Shown: positions 52,479 to 61,520 of the stretch, in pieces | How positions within the stretch are numbered: position 1 is the stretch's first letter | Layout of the letters: each line of letters starts with the position of its first letter | NCBI GenBank assembly: GCA_014240165.1 | Contig: JAAZXM010000007.1 | Coordinates: 42,808 to 106,807 of the forward strand | Direction of reading: 5' to 3' | DNA from: Myxococcales bacterium | GTDB lineage: Bacteria > Myxococcota_A > UBA9160 > UBA4427 | DNA length: 64,000 nt | The notes under the pieces: model-generated | Seen by the model: only the letters and a program-made list of their open reading frames with translations | Databases searched by the model: none | What the model was told of the DNA's origin: nothing | Made by a program: the position numbers and the translations under genes

Positions 52479-53488
52479 GGGGCTTTCAAGTCCGACACCA
52501 CATCCGCCCAATGTCCCGGATCCGGGGCGCGGTTATGGGTCAGGCTCACGCCATTCGCGATGCCGTCCAGGCGTGCGCGCAATTTGCCCGCGATCTCGTT
52601 GCGGGGACCCACCACCGCGATGGCTTCGAGGATCTCATCGCTGATCAGGTCGGCCATATCGTCCCAGCGCCCGCGCTTGGACATCTGGTTCAATTCGACG
52701 TGGATCTCCCCCCAACCGTGGGCGTCCAGGGTGGGGCGATAGGCCGGGGTCGAACCGTAGAAGGCCAACTGCTTGCGGGCGGCGTCCTTGACCCGCGCGA
52801 ATTCCTCTTCCCCGTCGGCGGTGACCACCAGGGTGGCGCAGATGATTTCGAGATCCGCCCGCTGGCGATCGCTCTTGGCAAGGCCCTTCTCCAGGGCGGG
52901 GAGGGTGTTGGCGAGCAGGGACTCGCGGCTGTTGAAGGGGTGCGCGATGAACCCGTCCGCCACTTCGCCCGCCAACTCGGTCATGAGCGGTCCGAAACCA
53001 CCGGTGAGAATCGGCGGAGGGCCAAATGGATTGGGCCCGGGGTTGAAGGCGGGAATCATCAGGGTGTGGCGGTAGAACTCGCCACGAAAGTCGAGTTCGG
53101 CCTTGCCCTCCCAGCAATCGAAGATGGCCTTGATGGCGAGCACGATTTCGCGCATGCGCGCGGCGGGCTTGGACCAGGGCATGCTGAAGCGATGCTGGAT
53201 ATGGGGCCGGACCTGGGAGCCCAGGCCGAGGAAGAAGCGACCCCCCGTGATGTTCTGGGTCCCGTAGGCGAGGTTGGCCAGGTTCATGGGGTTGCGCGCG
53301 AACGCGATGGCGATGGCGGTGCCCAGGCGAAGCGAGCGGGTGTGTTCCGAGGCCACCGCGAGCGGAAGGAAGGGATCGTGTTTGGCCTCGAAGCTGAAGG
53401 CGCCGTCGTAGCCGATCTCCTCGAGTTGCGGATAGAGGGTGCGGGCGTCGCGCGGATCCTCGAGTGGGGCCGTGGTGTAAACCTGCAT
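52475..53488 (-). CDS. LLM-class oxidoreductase (TIGR03617-like)
   Basis: A 337-residue luciferase-like protein beginning MQVYTTAPLEDPRDARTLYP. Family marks are LEEIGYDGAFSFEAKHDPFLP, LRLGTAIAIAFARNPMNLANLAYG, GGRFFLGLGSQVRPHIQHRF and PILTGGFGPLMTELAGEVADGF. The arrangement matches LLM proteins that in actinobacteria are predicted to use F420; the cofactor is unproven here. Start at 53488 has GGAAGG upstream; ATG at 53500 is an alternative. It converges on menE with overlapping stops and lies downstream of the C26 gene. Confidence 0.88.
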   Translation of the reverse strand: MQVYTTAPLEDPRDARTLYPQLEEIGYDGAFSFEAKHDPFLPLAVASEHTRSLRLGTAIAIAFARNPMNLANLAYGTQNITGGRFFLGLGSQVRPHIQHRFSMPWSKPAARMREIVLAIKAIFDCWEGKAELDFRGEFYRHTLMIPAFNPGPNPFGPPPILTGGFGPLMTELAGEVADGFIAHPFNSRESLLANTLPALEKGLAKSDRQRADLEIICATLVVTADGEEEFARVKDAARKQLAFYGSTPAYRPTLDAHGWGEIHVELNQMSKRGRWDDMADLISDEILEAIAVVGPRNEIAGKLRARLDGIANGVSLTHNRAPDPGHWADVVSDLKAP

Positions 53489-53633
53489 GGGACCTTCCAT
53501 AAGAAAGCGATCGGGTGGGCTTGCGCTCCGGTCCGAGGCTGGCGGAAAGGCGCCTCGCCGGGGGGCGCGCAGTCTAGCGGCTTCGCCTTCGTGTGACCCG
53601 GCAAGGGATTCCGGGTGTGCCACTGTTGGTTTC

Positions 53634-54341
53634 TCAGCCTCGGGTGGTGGAGGCACTCGCTTCGACCAGGGCCCGAAACAAGGGGCCCCCGGCATCGCCC
53701 AGCTTCTCGGGATGCCACTGTACGCCCAACTCAAACCCGGATCCCGGGGCCTCGATGGCTTCGATGACGCCGTCGGGAGCCCGGGCGCACACCCGCATTC
53801 CCCGACCGGGCTCGGCGATGGCCTGGTGATGGAGGCTGTTGACCTCGTGGGCCTCGTCGTCGAGTAGCGCCGCCAGGCGGGAGCCGGGTTCCAATTCGAG
53901 CGGGTGTCGGCCTTCCGGCTCGGGCAGTTGGTGGGGGGCCGCGTCCGGGAGATCCAGCGGCAGGTGATGGTGAAGGCTTCCGCCCCCTTCCAGGGCCATC
54001 AACTGCGCCCCGTAGCAGATGCCGAGGACCGGGAGGCCGCGGGTGCGGGCCGCCGCCAGCAGGGCACGGTCGAAGGCGAGTTGACGCGGGGCCACGGGTT
54101 CGAAGACGACATCGGCCGGGTAGGGGCGCGCGGGCTCGAAATCGTCACCACCGGGCAGAAGCAGGCCGTCGATCCGGCTCGCGGCCCCGGCGGCATCGTC
54201 GCCCACGGGCAGGAGAATCGGGGTGCCGCCGGCCTGCTCCACCGCCTGGCTGTAGCGCTGGTCGAGATAGAGGTATTCCCGGCCCGCGCGCCAGCGCTCG
54301 CGGTGGTCGAGACAGGTTGAGATGCCGATGACCGGAGGCAT
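53634..54341 (-). CDS. Peptidase C26 / gamma-glutamyl hydrolase-like amidotransferase
   Basis: A 235-residue class I GATase-like hydrolase of the C26 family, as in PuuD (gamma-glutamyl-GABA hydrolase). It starts PPVIGISTCLDH and carries DGLLLPGGDDFEP, the nucleophile C109 in VLGICYGAQLMALEGG, and His-Glu in LGVQWHPEKL. The substrate is not certain; no putrescine-pathway genes lie near it. The ATG at 54341 avoids overlap with the divergent epimerase gene; a start at 54413 would overlap it. TATACT lies six bases upstream of the ATG, which suggests a leaderless transcript. Confidence 0.88.
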   Translation of the reverse strand: MPPVIGISTCLDHRERWRAGREYLYLDQRYSQAVEQAGGTPILLPVGDDAAGAASRIDGLLLPGGDDFEPARPYPADVVFEPVAPRQLAFDRALLAAARTRGLPVLGICYGAQLMALEGGGSLHHHLPLDLPDAAPHQLPEPEGRHPLELEPGSRLAALLDDEAHEVNSLHHQAIAEPGRGMRVCARAPDGVIEAIEAPGSGFELGVQWHPEKLGDAGGPLFRALVEASASTTRG

Positions 54342-54347
54342 GGGCGG

Positions 54348-54353
54348 AGTATA
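54348..54353 (-). promoter_or_regulatory. -10-like TATACT six bases before the C26 start
   Basis: On the minus strand TATACT (54353-54348) is followed by CCGCCC and the ATG at 54341. It matches TATAAT at five of six bases. No Shine-Dalgarno is present and no good -35 is seen. The spacing would put the transcript start on the start codon. Confidence 0.5.
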
Positions 54354-54396
54354 GGCGGGTGGACCGTCGTCGCGGTTCTGGCATTCTCTTGCCCCA

Positions 54397-55251
54397 ATGA
54401 CCAGAACACTCATCGTGGGTTGCGGGTACGTGGGCGAGGCGCTGGCGAGCCGACTCGTCGGCCAGGGGCACGAGGTCTTTGGCCTGCGGCGAACGGCGGC
54501 GGATTTGCCCGCCGGGGTCGTGGGCCTGAAGGGGGACGTCAGCGTCCCGGGCGGGCTGGGTGCCCTGCCAACGGGCCTCGACTCGGTGGTCTATTGCGTG
54601 GGGGCGAAGAAGCGGGACGAGGCGGCCTACCGGGCCGCTTATCTCGATGGTCTCGGCCAGGTCATTCAGGCGCTGGTGGACGAAGGGCAGAGTCCTTCGC
54701 GCATTCTCTTTACGTCGAGCACCTCGGTCTATGGGCAGATGCGCGGTGAGTGGGTGGACGAAAGCTCGCCCACCCATCCCCGGAGTTTCGCCGGCGAAAT
54801 CATGCTCAGCGCCGAGCGGCTGCTCCAGGGCAGTCGTTTTCCGAGCACGGTCCTCCGCTTGGGAGGCATCTACGGGCCGGGTCGTACCCGCCTGATCGAC
54901 CGCGTTCGCCGGGGCGAGCCCCTGGCGCGATCGGCGGAGCCCGCGTACACGAACCGCATCCATCGGGACGACGCCGCGGCCGCCATTGCGCACCTGCTGG
55001 CTCTGCCCGAGCCCGACGCGACCTACGTGGGGGTCGACGAGGACCCGGCGGATTTGGGCGAGGTCATGCGCTGGATCGCCGAACGCCAGGGGGTTGCGCT
55101 GGTGGAGGCCGAGGCTTCCCAGGCGTTGGCCGGGGGCAGCCGGCGTTGCCGGAATGCGGCGCTGCTCGCCTCGGGGTTTCACTTCGCCTACCCCAGCTTC
55201 CGGGAGGGCTATGGGGCATTGATGGAGGCGGTTGCGGAGGGGGCGGCTTGA
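54397..55251 (+). CDS. NAD(P)-dependent epimerase/dehydratase-like protein (YeeZ type)
   Basis: A 284-residue Rossmann protein of the extended SDR superfamily. The nucleotide site is GCGYVGEALASRL; the middle part shows LFTSSTSVYGQM and LRLGGIYGPGRTRLI. The usual YxxxK catalytic pair is not visible at the expected place (SFAGEIMLSAERLL), as in YeeZ-like proteins of unknown reaction. The start is the ATG at 54397; the stop overlaps the TTG start of the next gene. Confidence 0.85.
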   Translation: MTRTLIVGCGYVGEALASRLVGQGHEVFGLRRTAADLPAGVVGLKGDVSVPGGLGALPTGLDSVVYCVGAKKRDEAAYRAAYLDGLGQVIQALVDEGQSPSRILFTSSTSVYGQMRGEWVDESSPTHPRSFAGEIMLSAERLLQGSRFPSTVLRLGGIYGPGRTRLIDRVRRGEPLARSAEPAYTNRIHRDDAAAAIAHLLALPEPDATYVGVDEDPADLGEVMRWIAERQGVALVEAEASQALAGGSRRCRNAALLASGFHFAYPSFREGYGALMEAVAEGAA

Positions 55252-56243
55252 GTTCGGCCGCGCCGGGTCCGCCTCCGCGCCGCGCCGGGTTCAAATGGTT
55301 GGCGGTCGTGGTCGGGCTCCTGGCCAGCCTGGTACTCGCCGAGTTGGTCCTGCAACTGGCCGCTGCCGTGGCGAGCCCACTTGCCCAGCGAGAGGCCCAG
55401 GCTTCGCCGGATCAAGAGGCCGTCACGATTCTCAGCGTCGGGGACTCCCATACCTACGGCCTTCCCCTTCCCCGAGAAGACGCCTACCCGGCTCAATTGG
55501 AGGCCGCGCTCACGGCTCGTCACCCCAACACGAATTTTCGTGTGATCAACCTGGGCACGCCGGGGCTCAACAGCACCTTCGTCGCCAACCGTCTCGAACG
55601 GCAAATGTTCCAGTTGAGGCCCGAGTTGGTCATCGTCTGGGTGGGTGTCAACAATATGTGGAATGTCGCCGAGACTCTGGGGTGGGAGCGCCCAGACCCT
55701 TGGCGGCCCCTGCGCCGGGCGCTGCAGAACCTGCGCCTCTTTCGCCTGGTGTCCATCGCGTGGTTCAGCCAGACCGGGCACCAATACGACCCGGACGCCC
55801 GGGGTGGCTGGTTCGAGGGCGAATTGCCGCCGGCGGGCTTCCTCGAGCCCGGCAAGCGGCTGAAGGATCGCAGCGGCAACCTGGCCACGGATCTCGAGCG
55901 CATGGTCCGCCTGGCACACGGTCTCGATACCCCGATCCTCTTTGTCGCCTACCCCCTACCGGGCGCCGTGGAGATCAACCAGGCCATCGAAAGGGTGGCC
56001 GGCCGCATGGGGGTGGCGGTGATCGACACGACCGAGTCCCTGCAGCGGGCAGTCAACGCGGGCCATGGGCCCGCGGCGCTGATCGACCAGCGCGCCGGGC
56101 CCCATCCCTCGCGGCTTCTCTACGGCTACGTGGTCGAGGACATGGTGGGGGAGGTGGAGGCCACGCTCTCGGCCTGGCACGGCCTGGAATGGGTTGCGCC
56201 CGGGTTTCGCGGGCGGCGGTCCTCGACGCCGGGGGGCGGCTGA
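55248..56243 (+). CDS. Membrane-anchored SGNH-hydrolase-like protein
   Basis: A 331-residue protein read from a TTG at 55248 that overlaps the preceding stop and has CGGAGGGGG just upstream. One transmembrane helix (about 16-40) is followed by an SGNH-type domain: VGDSHTYGLPL (block I, Ser about 67), NLGTPGLNS (block II), VWVGVNNMW (block III) and DQRAGPHPS (catalytic Asp-His block V). It may be an esterase or acetyl hydrolase acting outside the membrane. Longer frames starting inside the epimerase gene are rejected. Substrate unknown. Confidence 0.8.
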   Translation: MSSAAPGPPPRRAGFKWLAVVVGLLASLVLAELVLQLAAAVASPLAQREAQASPDQEAVTILSVGDSHTYGLPLPREDAYPAQLEAALTARHPNTNFRVINLGTPGLNSTFVANRLERQMFQLRPELVIVWVGVNNMWNVAETLGWERPDPWRPLRRALQNLRLFRLVSIAWFSQTGHQYDPDARGGWFEGELPPAGFLEPGKRLKDRSGNLATDLERMVRLAHGLDTPILFVAYPLPGAVEINQAIERVAGRMGVAVIDTTESLQRAVNAGHGPAALIDQRAGPHPSRLLYGYVVEDMVGEVEATLSAWHGLEWVAPGFRGRRSSTPGGG

Positions 56244-56301
56244 GGTTTTCTCTCCGGGCCCGCGGCCGGTTCACGGGGCTTCGCTTTTCCCTTCGACCTT
56301 C

Positions 56302-56326
56302 AGCAAACCCGCAAACCCGCAAACCC
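56302..56326 (+). repeat. Short GCAAACCC triplication
   Basis: GCAAACCC is repeated three times in tandem, followed by G, in the 120-bp gap between the SGNH hydrolase and the aminotransferase. It is short and of unknown significance. Confidence 0.7.
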
Positions 56327-56363
56327 GTTTCGATTGCCGGCTTCGACCGAGCGAGAGGTTCCC

Positions 56364-57515
56364 ATGCCCCGACCGCCACACTATCGCCCCTCGGTGACCG
56401 CCATGCCGGGGGCCGTTTATTCCCCCTTCGCGGATCGGATGCGCGATCACCCGGGCCCGCTCTATCCGCTTCATGTCGGGGATACCTGGCTCGAGCCGGC
56501 CGAGGGCATGCGCATGCAGGACATCGCATCCGAGGATCACCCCGGGCTGCATCAATATTGCGATACTCGGGGCTTGCCCGAACTCGTCGACGCGCTCGTG
56601 GAGAGGGCGCGCGGCCGGAGCGGTTTGCCCTGGGAGCGTGAGTCGGTGCTCGTCAGCGCCGGCGCGACGGCGGGCCTGGGCTGCGCGTTGGGGGCGGTGG
56701 CTTCCCCGGGCGATGAGGTGCTGATCCTGGCGCCTTTCTGGCCGCTGATCCGGGGCATCGTCCAGGCGACAGGGGCGAGTCCCGTGGAGGTCCCCTTCTA
56801 CGATCGCGTGGCCTCGGCCGAAGACGCGGTGGCGGCGGTGCGCGCCCGGGCCAGTGCGAACACAGTGGCGCTCTACGTGTCGAGCCCATCCAACCCCACC
56901 GGCCGCGTGCTGCCTGGGGCCTGGCTGGAAGCCCTGGCCGAGTTGGCCCGGAGCGAGGATTGGTGGCTGATCTCCGACGAGGTCTACGAGGACTTCGTCT
57001 ACGCCGAAGATCACGTTCCCCTGGCGCCCATGGCTCCCGAGCGGACGCTTTCCGCCCACTCCTTTTCGAAGGCGTATGGGATGGCGGGCAACCGGGTGGG
57101 CTACCTGGTCGGGCCCGCCCCGTGGATCGACCAGGCGCAAAAACTAGGCACCCACAGCTTCTACAACGCGCCGGTTCCGAGCCAGGTGGCGGCGCTGCGC
57201 GCCTTGGAGGGCGGAGCCGAATGGCAACGCGCCGCTCGCGAGCAATACCGCAGCGTGGGCGCCGGCTGCGCTTCGCTGCTGGGCGTTCGCCCCCCGGATG
57301 GCTCGACTTTTCTTTTTGTCGACGTCGAGTCGGCGCTGGATGGGCGCGGCTTGGATGGGCTGCTGGAGGACTGCTTCGAGGCGGGGGTTCTGGTGGCACC
57401 GGGATCTTCATCGGGCAGTGATTATCCGCATTGGGTTCGGGTCTGTTACACCGTGATGCCTCCGGAGCCCACCCTCGAGGGCGTCGGGCATCTGGCCCGG
57501 CTCCTCGGCCGCTGA
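56364..57515 (+). CDS. PLP-dependent aminotransferase, class I/II
   Basis: A 383-residue fold-type I aminotransferase. The cofactor region shows SAGATAGLGCALGAVASPGDEVL, the conserved SNPTGRV loop, SDEVYEDFVY, and the PLP lysine in AHSFSKAYGMAGNRVGYLVG. The C-terminal carboxylate-binding Arg sits in HWVRVCY. The amino end (PLYPLHVGDTWLEPAEGM) is like aspartate or alanine-type relatives. Start at 56364 follows GAGAGG; an earlier start at 56334 is less good. Substrates are not predictable. Confidence 0.9.
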   Translation: MPRPPHYRPSVTAMPGAVYSPFADRMRDHPGPLYPLHVGDTWLEPAEGMRMQDIASEDHPGLHQYCDTRGLPELVDALVERARGRSGLPWERESVLVSAGATAGLGCALGAVASPGDEVLILAPFWPLIRGIVQATGASPVEVPFYDRVASAEDAVAAVRARASANTVALYVSSPSNPTGRVLPGAWLEALAELARSEDWWLISDEVYEDFVYAEDHVPLAPMAPERTLSAHSFSKAYGMAGNRVGYLVGPAPWIDQAQKLGTHSFYNAPVPSQVAALRALEGGAEWQRAAREQYRSVGAGCASLLGVRPPDGSTFLFVDVESALDGRGLDGLLEDCFEAGVLVAPGSSSGSDYPHWVRVCYTVMPPEPTLEGVGHLARLLGR

Positions 57516-57526
57516 ATTCGCCGCCC

Positions 57527-57973
57527 TCAGTCGGGATCCGGCCGGCTGGGCACGGCGGCGAGCTGGCGGATGAAGTCCGGGGGCAGGTGGTGTTCCCGCG
57601 CGCCCTCGAGGATATGGGCGAGGTAACCCGCGAAGGGTTTCTGCTCCGGCCCTGGGGAAGACCAGAGATAGACCTGGGCCGCATGCCAGTCGCCAGAAGT
57701 GTCCCGCACCCGGCACGCGCTGCGGGTATAGCCGGGCTCGAAGCCATCCAAGATGGGCCACGAGTCGGGGTGGATCCACCAGAGGACCCCCCAGGCGGTG
57801 TGGTCCGGGTGGGGCACCAGATTGGCCTTGCCCGAACCGTCCTTCGAAGGCTTGTTGAAGCGCAGGCGGTGACCGTCGAGGGAGGCGGGGCCCAGCGCTT
57901 CGGGCGCGCCGATCCGCTCGGCCAGCCGTCGGCGGCTCATGTTGGACCCGTAGGCGAAATAGAGTTCGCGCAC
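57527..57973 (-). CDS. Gamma-glutamylcyclotransferase-like protein
   Basis: A 148-residue small beta-barrel protein with the cyclotransferase motif YFAYGSNM (YGSN at 8-11), RRRLAERIG, and WGVLWWIHPDSWPILDGFEPGYTRS, in which the Glu is the likely catalytic acid. Family members release 5-oxoproline from gamma-glutamyl compounds; some have other substrates. It starts at GTG 57973, without a clear Shine-Dalgarno, and is divergent from recC. Confidence 0.85.
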   Translation of the reverse strand: MRELYFAYGSNMSRRRLAERIGAPEALGPASLDGHRLRFNKPSKDGSGKANLVPHPDHTAWGVLWWIHPDSWPILDGFEPGYTRSACRVRDTSGDWHAAQVYLWSSPGPEQKPFAGYLAHILEGAREHHLPPDFIRQLAAVPSRPDPD

Positions 57974-58056
57974 CCCGGCAGGATGACCGAGAAGCGCGCG
58001 GGGCTCCAGTCGGCTCCGGATTCCGATGGGGCATGGCGGGAAATCGCACTCCCTGA

Positions 58057-58085
58057 TTGAATGCCCGGGGCGATGCGCTTATCGT
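58057..58085 (+). promoter_or_regulatory. Candidate recC promoter (TTGAAT-17-TATCGT), leaderless geometry
   Basis: TTGAAT (58057-58062) is followed after 17 bp by TATCGT (58080-58085) and, six bases later, by the recC ATG at 58092. No Shine-Dalgarno is seen, so transcription would begin at the start codon. Confidence 0.5.
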
Positions 58086-58091
58086 GCGCCG

Positions 58092-61000
58092 ATGCACATC
58101 CATCGGAGCAACCGGGTCGAGGAACTTCTGGCCGGGCTCTCCCGGGTGGTGGCCCGGCCCCAGGCCGATCCGCTGGCCCCCGAGTGCATCGTGGTCCAGG
58201 GACGCGGGATGGAGCGTTGGCTCTCCCTCGAACTCGCCGATCGGCTCGGGGTCTTCGCCCATCCCGAATTTCCCTTTCCCCGGGCTTTTCTCCAGCGCAC
58301 CCTGGACCGGGTGCTGGGGGACGAGGACGGGGCGCCGGGCGGGGCCGCGGTGGATGCGGCCTTTGAACCCGCGGCCTTGATGTGGTCCATCGCCGAGTTG
58401 CTTCCCGGCTTCGCAGGCGACCGGCGCTTCGCGCCGGTGATCCACTACCTCGATGGGGACGCCCAAGGCGAGAAAGCCCTGCAACTGGCGCGGCGCATCG
58501 CTGAAACCCTGGATCATTACGTGGTCTACCGGCCGGATTGGGTACTCGCCTGGGAGGAGGGGCGTTCGGCCGCGGACTCGGGTCTGGCCGGAAGGGACGA
58601 GGCCTGGCAGTCGGAACTCTGGCGTGCCCTGGTGGCGCGGCACGGTTCGTGTCATCTGGCCGCGCGCATCACCCGTTTCATCCAGGTGCTCGAAGCGGGG
58701 ACGCCCGCCGGGGTGGAGTGGCCCGCCCGGGTCAGCGTGTTCGGGCTTTCGACGCTTCCGCCGCTCTTCCTCGCCGCCCTGGCGTCCCTGGCCCGGGTCA
58801 CGGAGTTGCACCTCTTCGTACTCAGCCCTTCCCAGGAGTATTGGGCCGAGATTCGCAGCGCCCGGGAGTTGATTCGCCGCCGCCTGGCTTCGCCCGGGGC
58901 CGAGGACGCGGATCCCGATGCGCTCCATTTCGAGGAGGGCCATCCCCTGCTGGCGTCCCTCGGCCGGGTGGGTCGCGATTTCCAGAGCTTGCTCGAGGCC
59001 AGTGTCGACTACCAGGAAGGCGACGAAGATCTCTACCGCGATCCCCTGGACGAGGGGGCGGAGAGCGCTTCACTGCTTCGGGTTCTGCAATCCGACATTC
59101 TTCATCTGGTTGACCGGGGCCCGGGGCAGGGCGGGCCAGCCCGCTTCGGCGTGGCGTCCGGGGACGACTCCATCCAACTCCATGCATGTCATGGCCCCAT
59201 GCGCGAGGCGGAGGTGTTGCGCGATCAACTGCTCGAACTCTTCGAGCGCGATCCCAGCCTCGAGCCCCGGGACGTGATCGTCATGACCCCGAGTGTCGAG
59301 ATCTATGCGCCCTTCATCGAAGCGGCGTTCGGTGCCGTGGGGGAGGATCGCGCCGGTGGTGCCGGGGCCATCCCCTGCAAGCTTGCCGATCGCGGTGCGC
59401 GTTCGGTCTGCGAGGTGGTGGAAGCCTTCTTTCGCTTGCTCGATGTGCTTTCCGGTCGCCTCGGGGCCAGCGCGGTTCTCGACCTGGTGGGCCTGCCCTG
59501 CATCCGCAAACGCTTTGGGATGGACGAGGCCGACGAAGCGCGTCTCCGGGAATGGGTTTTCGAGGCGGGGGTGCGCTGGGGCATCGACGCCCAACACCGC
59601 GCCCAGGAAGGCCAACCCCCTGCCGAGGACAATACCTGGCGCTTCGGACTCGACCGGCTCCTGCTGGGCTACGCCATGGCGGACCGCGACGATCGCCTCT
59701 TCGGCGGCGTGCGCCCGCTGGAGGGTGCGGTGGGGGCCGAGGCCGCGCTCCTGGGCAAATTGGCCGATTTCACCGAAGCCCTTTTTGATTTCCATGCCCG
59801 CGCCCAGCAGGCGTTGGATCTCCCGGGCTGGCGCGCACTGCTCGCCGAAATCCTCGACCGAATGATCGAGACCGACAGCGAGACGGTGCATCAACGTCAA
59901 ATGATCCGGGACGCCTTGCGGGCCCTTGCCGAGGCGGGCGAGGGCGCCGACTTCTCCGGTCGCTTGACCCTATCCGCGCTGAGTGATCATCTCGATGCGT
60001 GGCTTGCCCGCACTCCGCCGGTGGGCGGTTTTCTCTCGGGGGGCGTGACCTTCTGCGAATTGGTCCCCATGCGAACGGTTCCCTTTCGCGTGGTCTGCCT
60101 GATGGGGCTCAGCGATCACGACTTTCCCCGGGTCCGGCGTCGCCTCGCCTTCGACCTCATGGGGCAACGATCCCGTCCCGGGGATCGCACTTCGCGCGAG
60201 GACGATCGCTATCTCTTCCTCGAAGCGTTGCTCTCGGCTCGGGATCATTTTCTCGTCACCTACCGGGGGCAGAGCCAGCGGGATAATGAGCCGCTCCCGC
60301 CCTCGGTGGTGGTGGGCGAATTGCTCGATCACCTGGACCGGGGCTTCTTTCTGGAGGAAGCGGGGGAGGACGGGGACGAGCAGGTTCGGGATCGGGTACA
60401 GCGGGTTCATCCCCTGCAACCCTTTAGCCAGCGCTATTTCGCCGAGCCCCCGGCGGATGACCGGCTCTTCAGTTATTCGGCCACGGCCTATGCGGGAGCC
60501 CAGGCGCTCTGGACTCCCCCCGAGCAGCCCGAAAGGTTCTTTCCCGCCCCGCTATCCGCGCCCGGTGACGCGGAGGCCAGCCTGGAAATCGATGCACTCA
60601 CGGATTTCTTTCGCAACCCCGCGCGGGCGCTCCTGCGCGGACGCCTGGGCCTCTTTCTTCCGGGCGATGATGAAGCCCCGTCGGATCGCGAGCCCATGGA
60701 GTTCGTCGGCTTGGATCGGTGGAGGGTGGGCGATGAACTCGTGGGTCGTTTGGGCGCGGGGGTCGCCGCCGACTGGGCCCGGGAAAGGGTTCGCGGTCTC
60801 GGCCTGCTGCCCCTGGGCGAACTCGGAGAGGCGACCTACGAGGAAGTGGAGTTCGATGCCGCGCGCCTGGTGGAACGCGCCCAGGCGTTGAGCCAAGGCA
60901 CGCCGCATCCCGCCATCGATCTCGATCTCCAGGTCGGGCCGGTTCGCCTGGTGGGGCCACTTGCGGGCATTTGGGAAAGTGGCCGGGTCCAGGCGCGCTT

Positions 61001-61520
61001 TTCAAAACTCGAGGGGCCATGGGAACTCGAGGAATGGATTCGGCACCTGGCTTTCTGCGCCCAGCTTCCGGAAGGCTGCGAGGCTTCGAGTCATATCGTG
61101 GGTCAGCCTGGCAAGGGCGATGTGATCCAAGCCAGTTTTGGCGCAGTGAAGGATGCCCGGGCCCAGTTGGAGGCACTCGTCGCGATCTTCCTGCGCGGCC
61201 AGCGTGCCGCGCTGCCCTTCTTTCCCAAGACGTCGCGTAAATATGTCCAGACCTTGCTGGGCGGAGGCAAGGGAGACCCCGAGGAAAAGGCCATTCTGGA
61301 TGCCTACCGCTTCTGGCGCCCGGAGCGGGGAAACCCCGGACCGCCCGGAACCCGGCTCACGGGCGAATGCGAGGACGTCTATTTCGCCCGAGCCTTTGGG
61401 GGACAGGATCCCCTGGCGGCGAATTGGCGGCCCGTGCCCGGGGAGGACGGGGACGGGTTCCGTGGTCTGGCCCGCCAGGTCTTCGGTCCTTTGCTCGAGC
61501 ATCGCGAGGGCAGCACCTGA
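58092..61520 (+). CDS. recC: Exodeoxyribonuclease V gamma subunit RecC
   Basis: A 1142-residue subunit of the RecBCD double-strand-break repair helicase-nuclease. It holds the inactive helicase-like and nuclease-like folds that recognise Chi. Recognisable parts are MHIHRSNRVEELLAGL at the start, ECIVVQGRGMERWLSLELADRLGV-type N-terminal motif (partly quoted), VSVFGLSTLPPLFL, VSIQLHACHGPMREAEVLRDQL-like region and GLSDHDFPRVRRRLAFDLM. The length agrees with E. coli RecC (1122). Start at 58092 is preferred to an earlier GTG. Its stop shares one base with the recB start. Confidence 0.93.
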   Translation: MHIHRSNRVEELLAGLSRVVARPQADPLAPECIVVQGRGMERWLSLELADRLGVFAHPEFPFPRAFLQRTLDRVLGDEDGAPGGAAVDAAFEPAALMWSIAELLPGFAGDRRFAPVIHYLDGDAQGEKALQLARRIAETLDHYVVYRPDWVLAWEEGRSAADSGLAGRDEAWQSELWRALVARHGSCHLAARITRFIQVLEAGTPAGVEWPARVSVFGLSTLPPLFLAALASLARVTELHLFVLSPSQEYWAEIRSARELIRRRLASPGAEDADPDALHFEEGHPLLASLGRVGRDFQSLLEASVDYQEGDEDLYRDPLDEGAESASLLRVLQSDILHLVDRGPGQGGPARFGVASGDDSIQLHACHGPMREAEVLRDQLLELFERDPSLEPRDVIVMTPSVEIYAPFIEAAFGAVGEDRAGGAGAIPCKLADRGARSVCEVVEAFFRLLDVLSGRLGASAVLDLVGLPCIRKRFGMDEADEARLREWVFEAGVRWGIDAQHRAQEGQPPAEDNTWRFGLDRLLLGYAMADRDDRLFGGVRPLEGAVGAEAALLGKLADFTEALFDFHARAQQALDLPGWRALLAEILDRMIETDSETVHQRQMIRDALRALAEAGEGADFSGRLTLSALSDHLDAWLARTPPVGGFLSGGVTFCELVPMRTVPFRVVCLMGLSDHDFPRVRRRLAFDLMGQRSRPGDRTSREDDRYLFLEALLSARDHFLVTYRGQSQRDNEPLPPSVVVGELLDHLDRGFFLEEAGEDGDEQVRDRVQRVHPLQPFSQRYFAEPPADDRLFSYSATAYAGAQALWTPPEQPERFFPAPLSAPGDAEASLEIDALTDFFRNPARALLRGRLGLFLPGDDEAPSDREPMEFVGLDRWRVGDELVGRLGAGVAADWARERVRGLGLLPLGELGEATYEEVEFDAARLVERAQALSQGTPHPAIDLDLQVGPVRLVGPLAGIWESGRVQARFSKLEGPWELEEWIRHLAFCAQLPEGCEASSHIVGQPGKGDVIQASFGAVKDARAQLEALVAIFLRGQRAALPFFPKTSRKYVQTLLGGGKGDPEEKAILDAYRFWRPERGNPGPPGTRLTGECEDVYFARAFGGQDPLAANWRPVPGEDGDGFRGLARQVFGPLLEHREGST

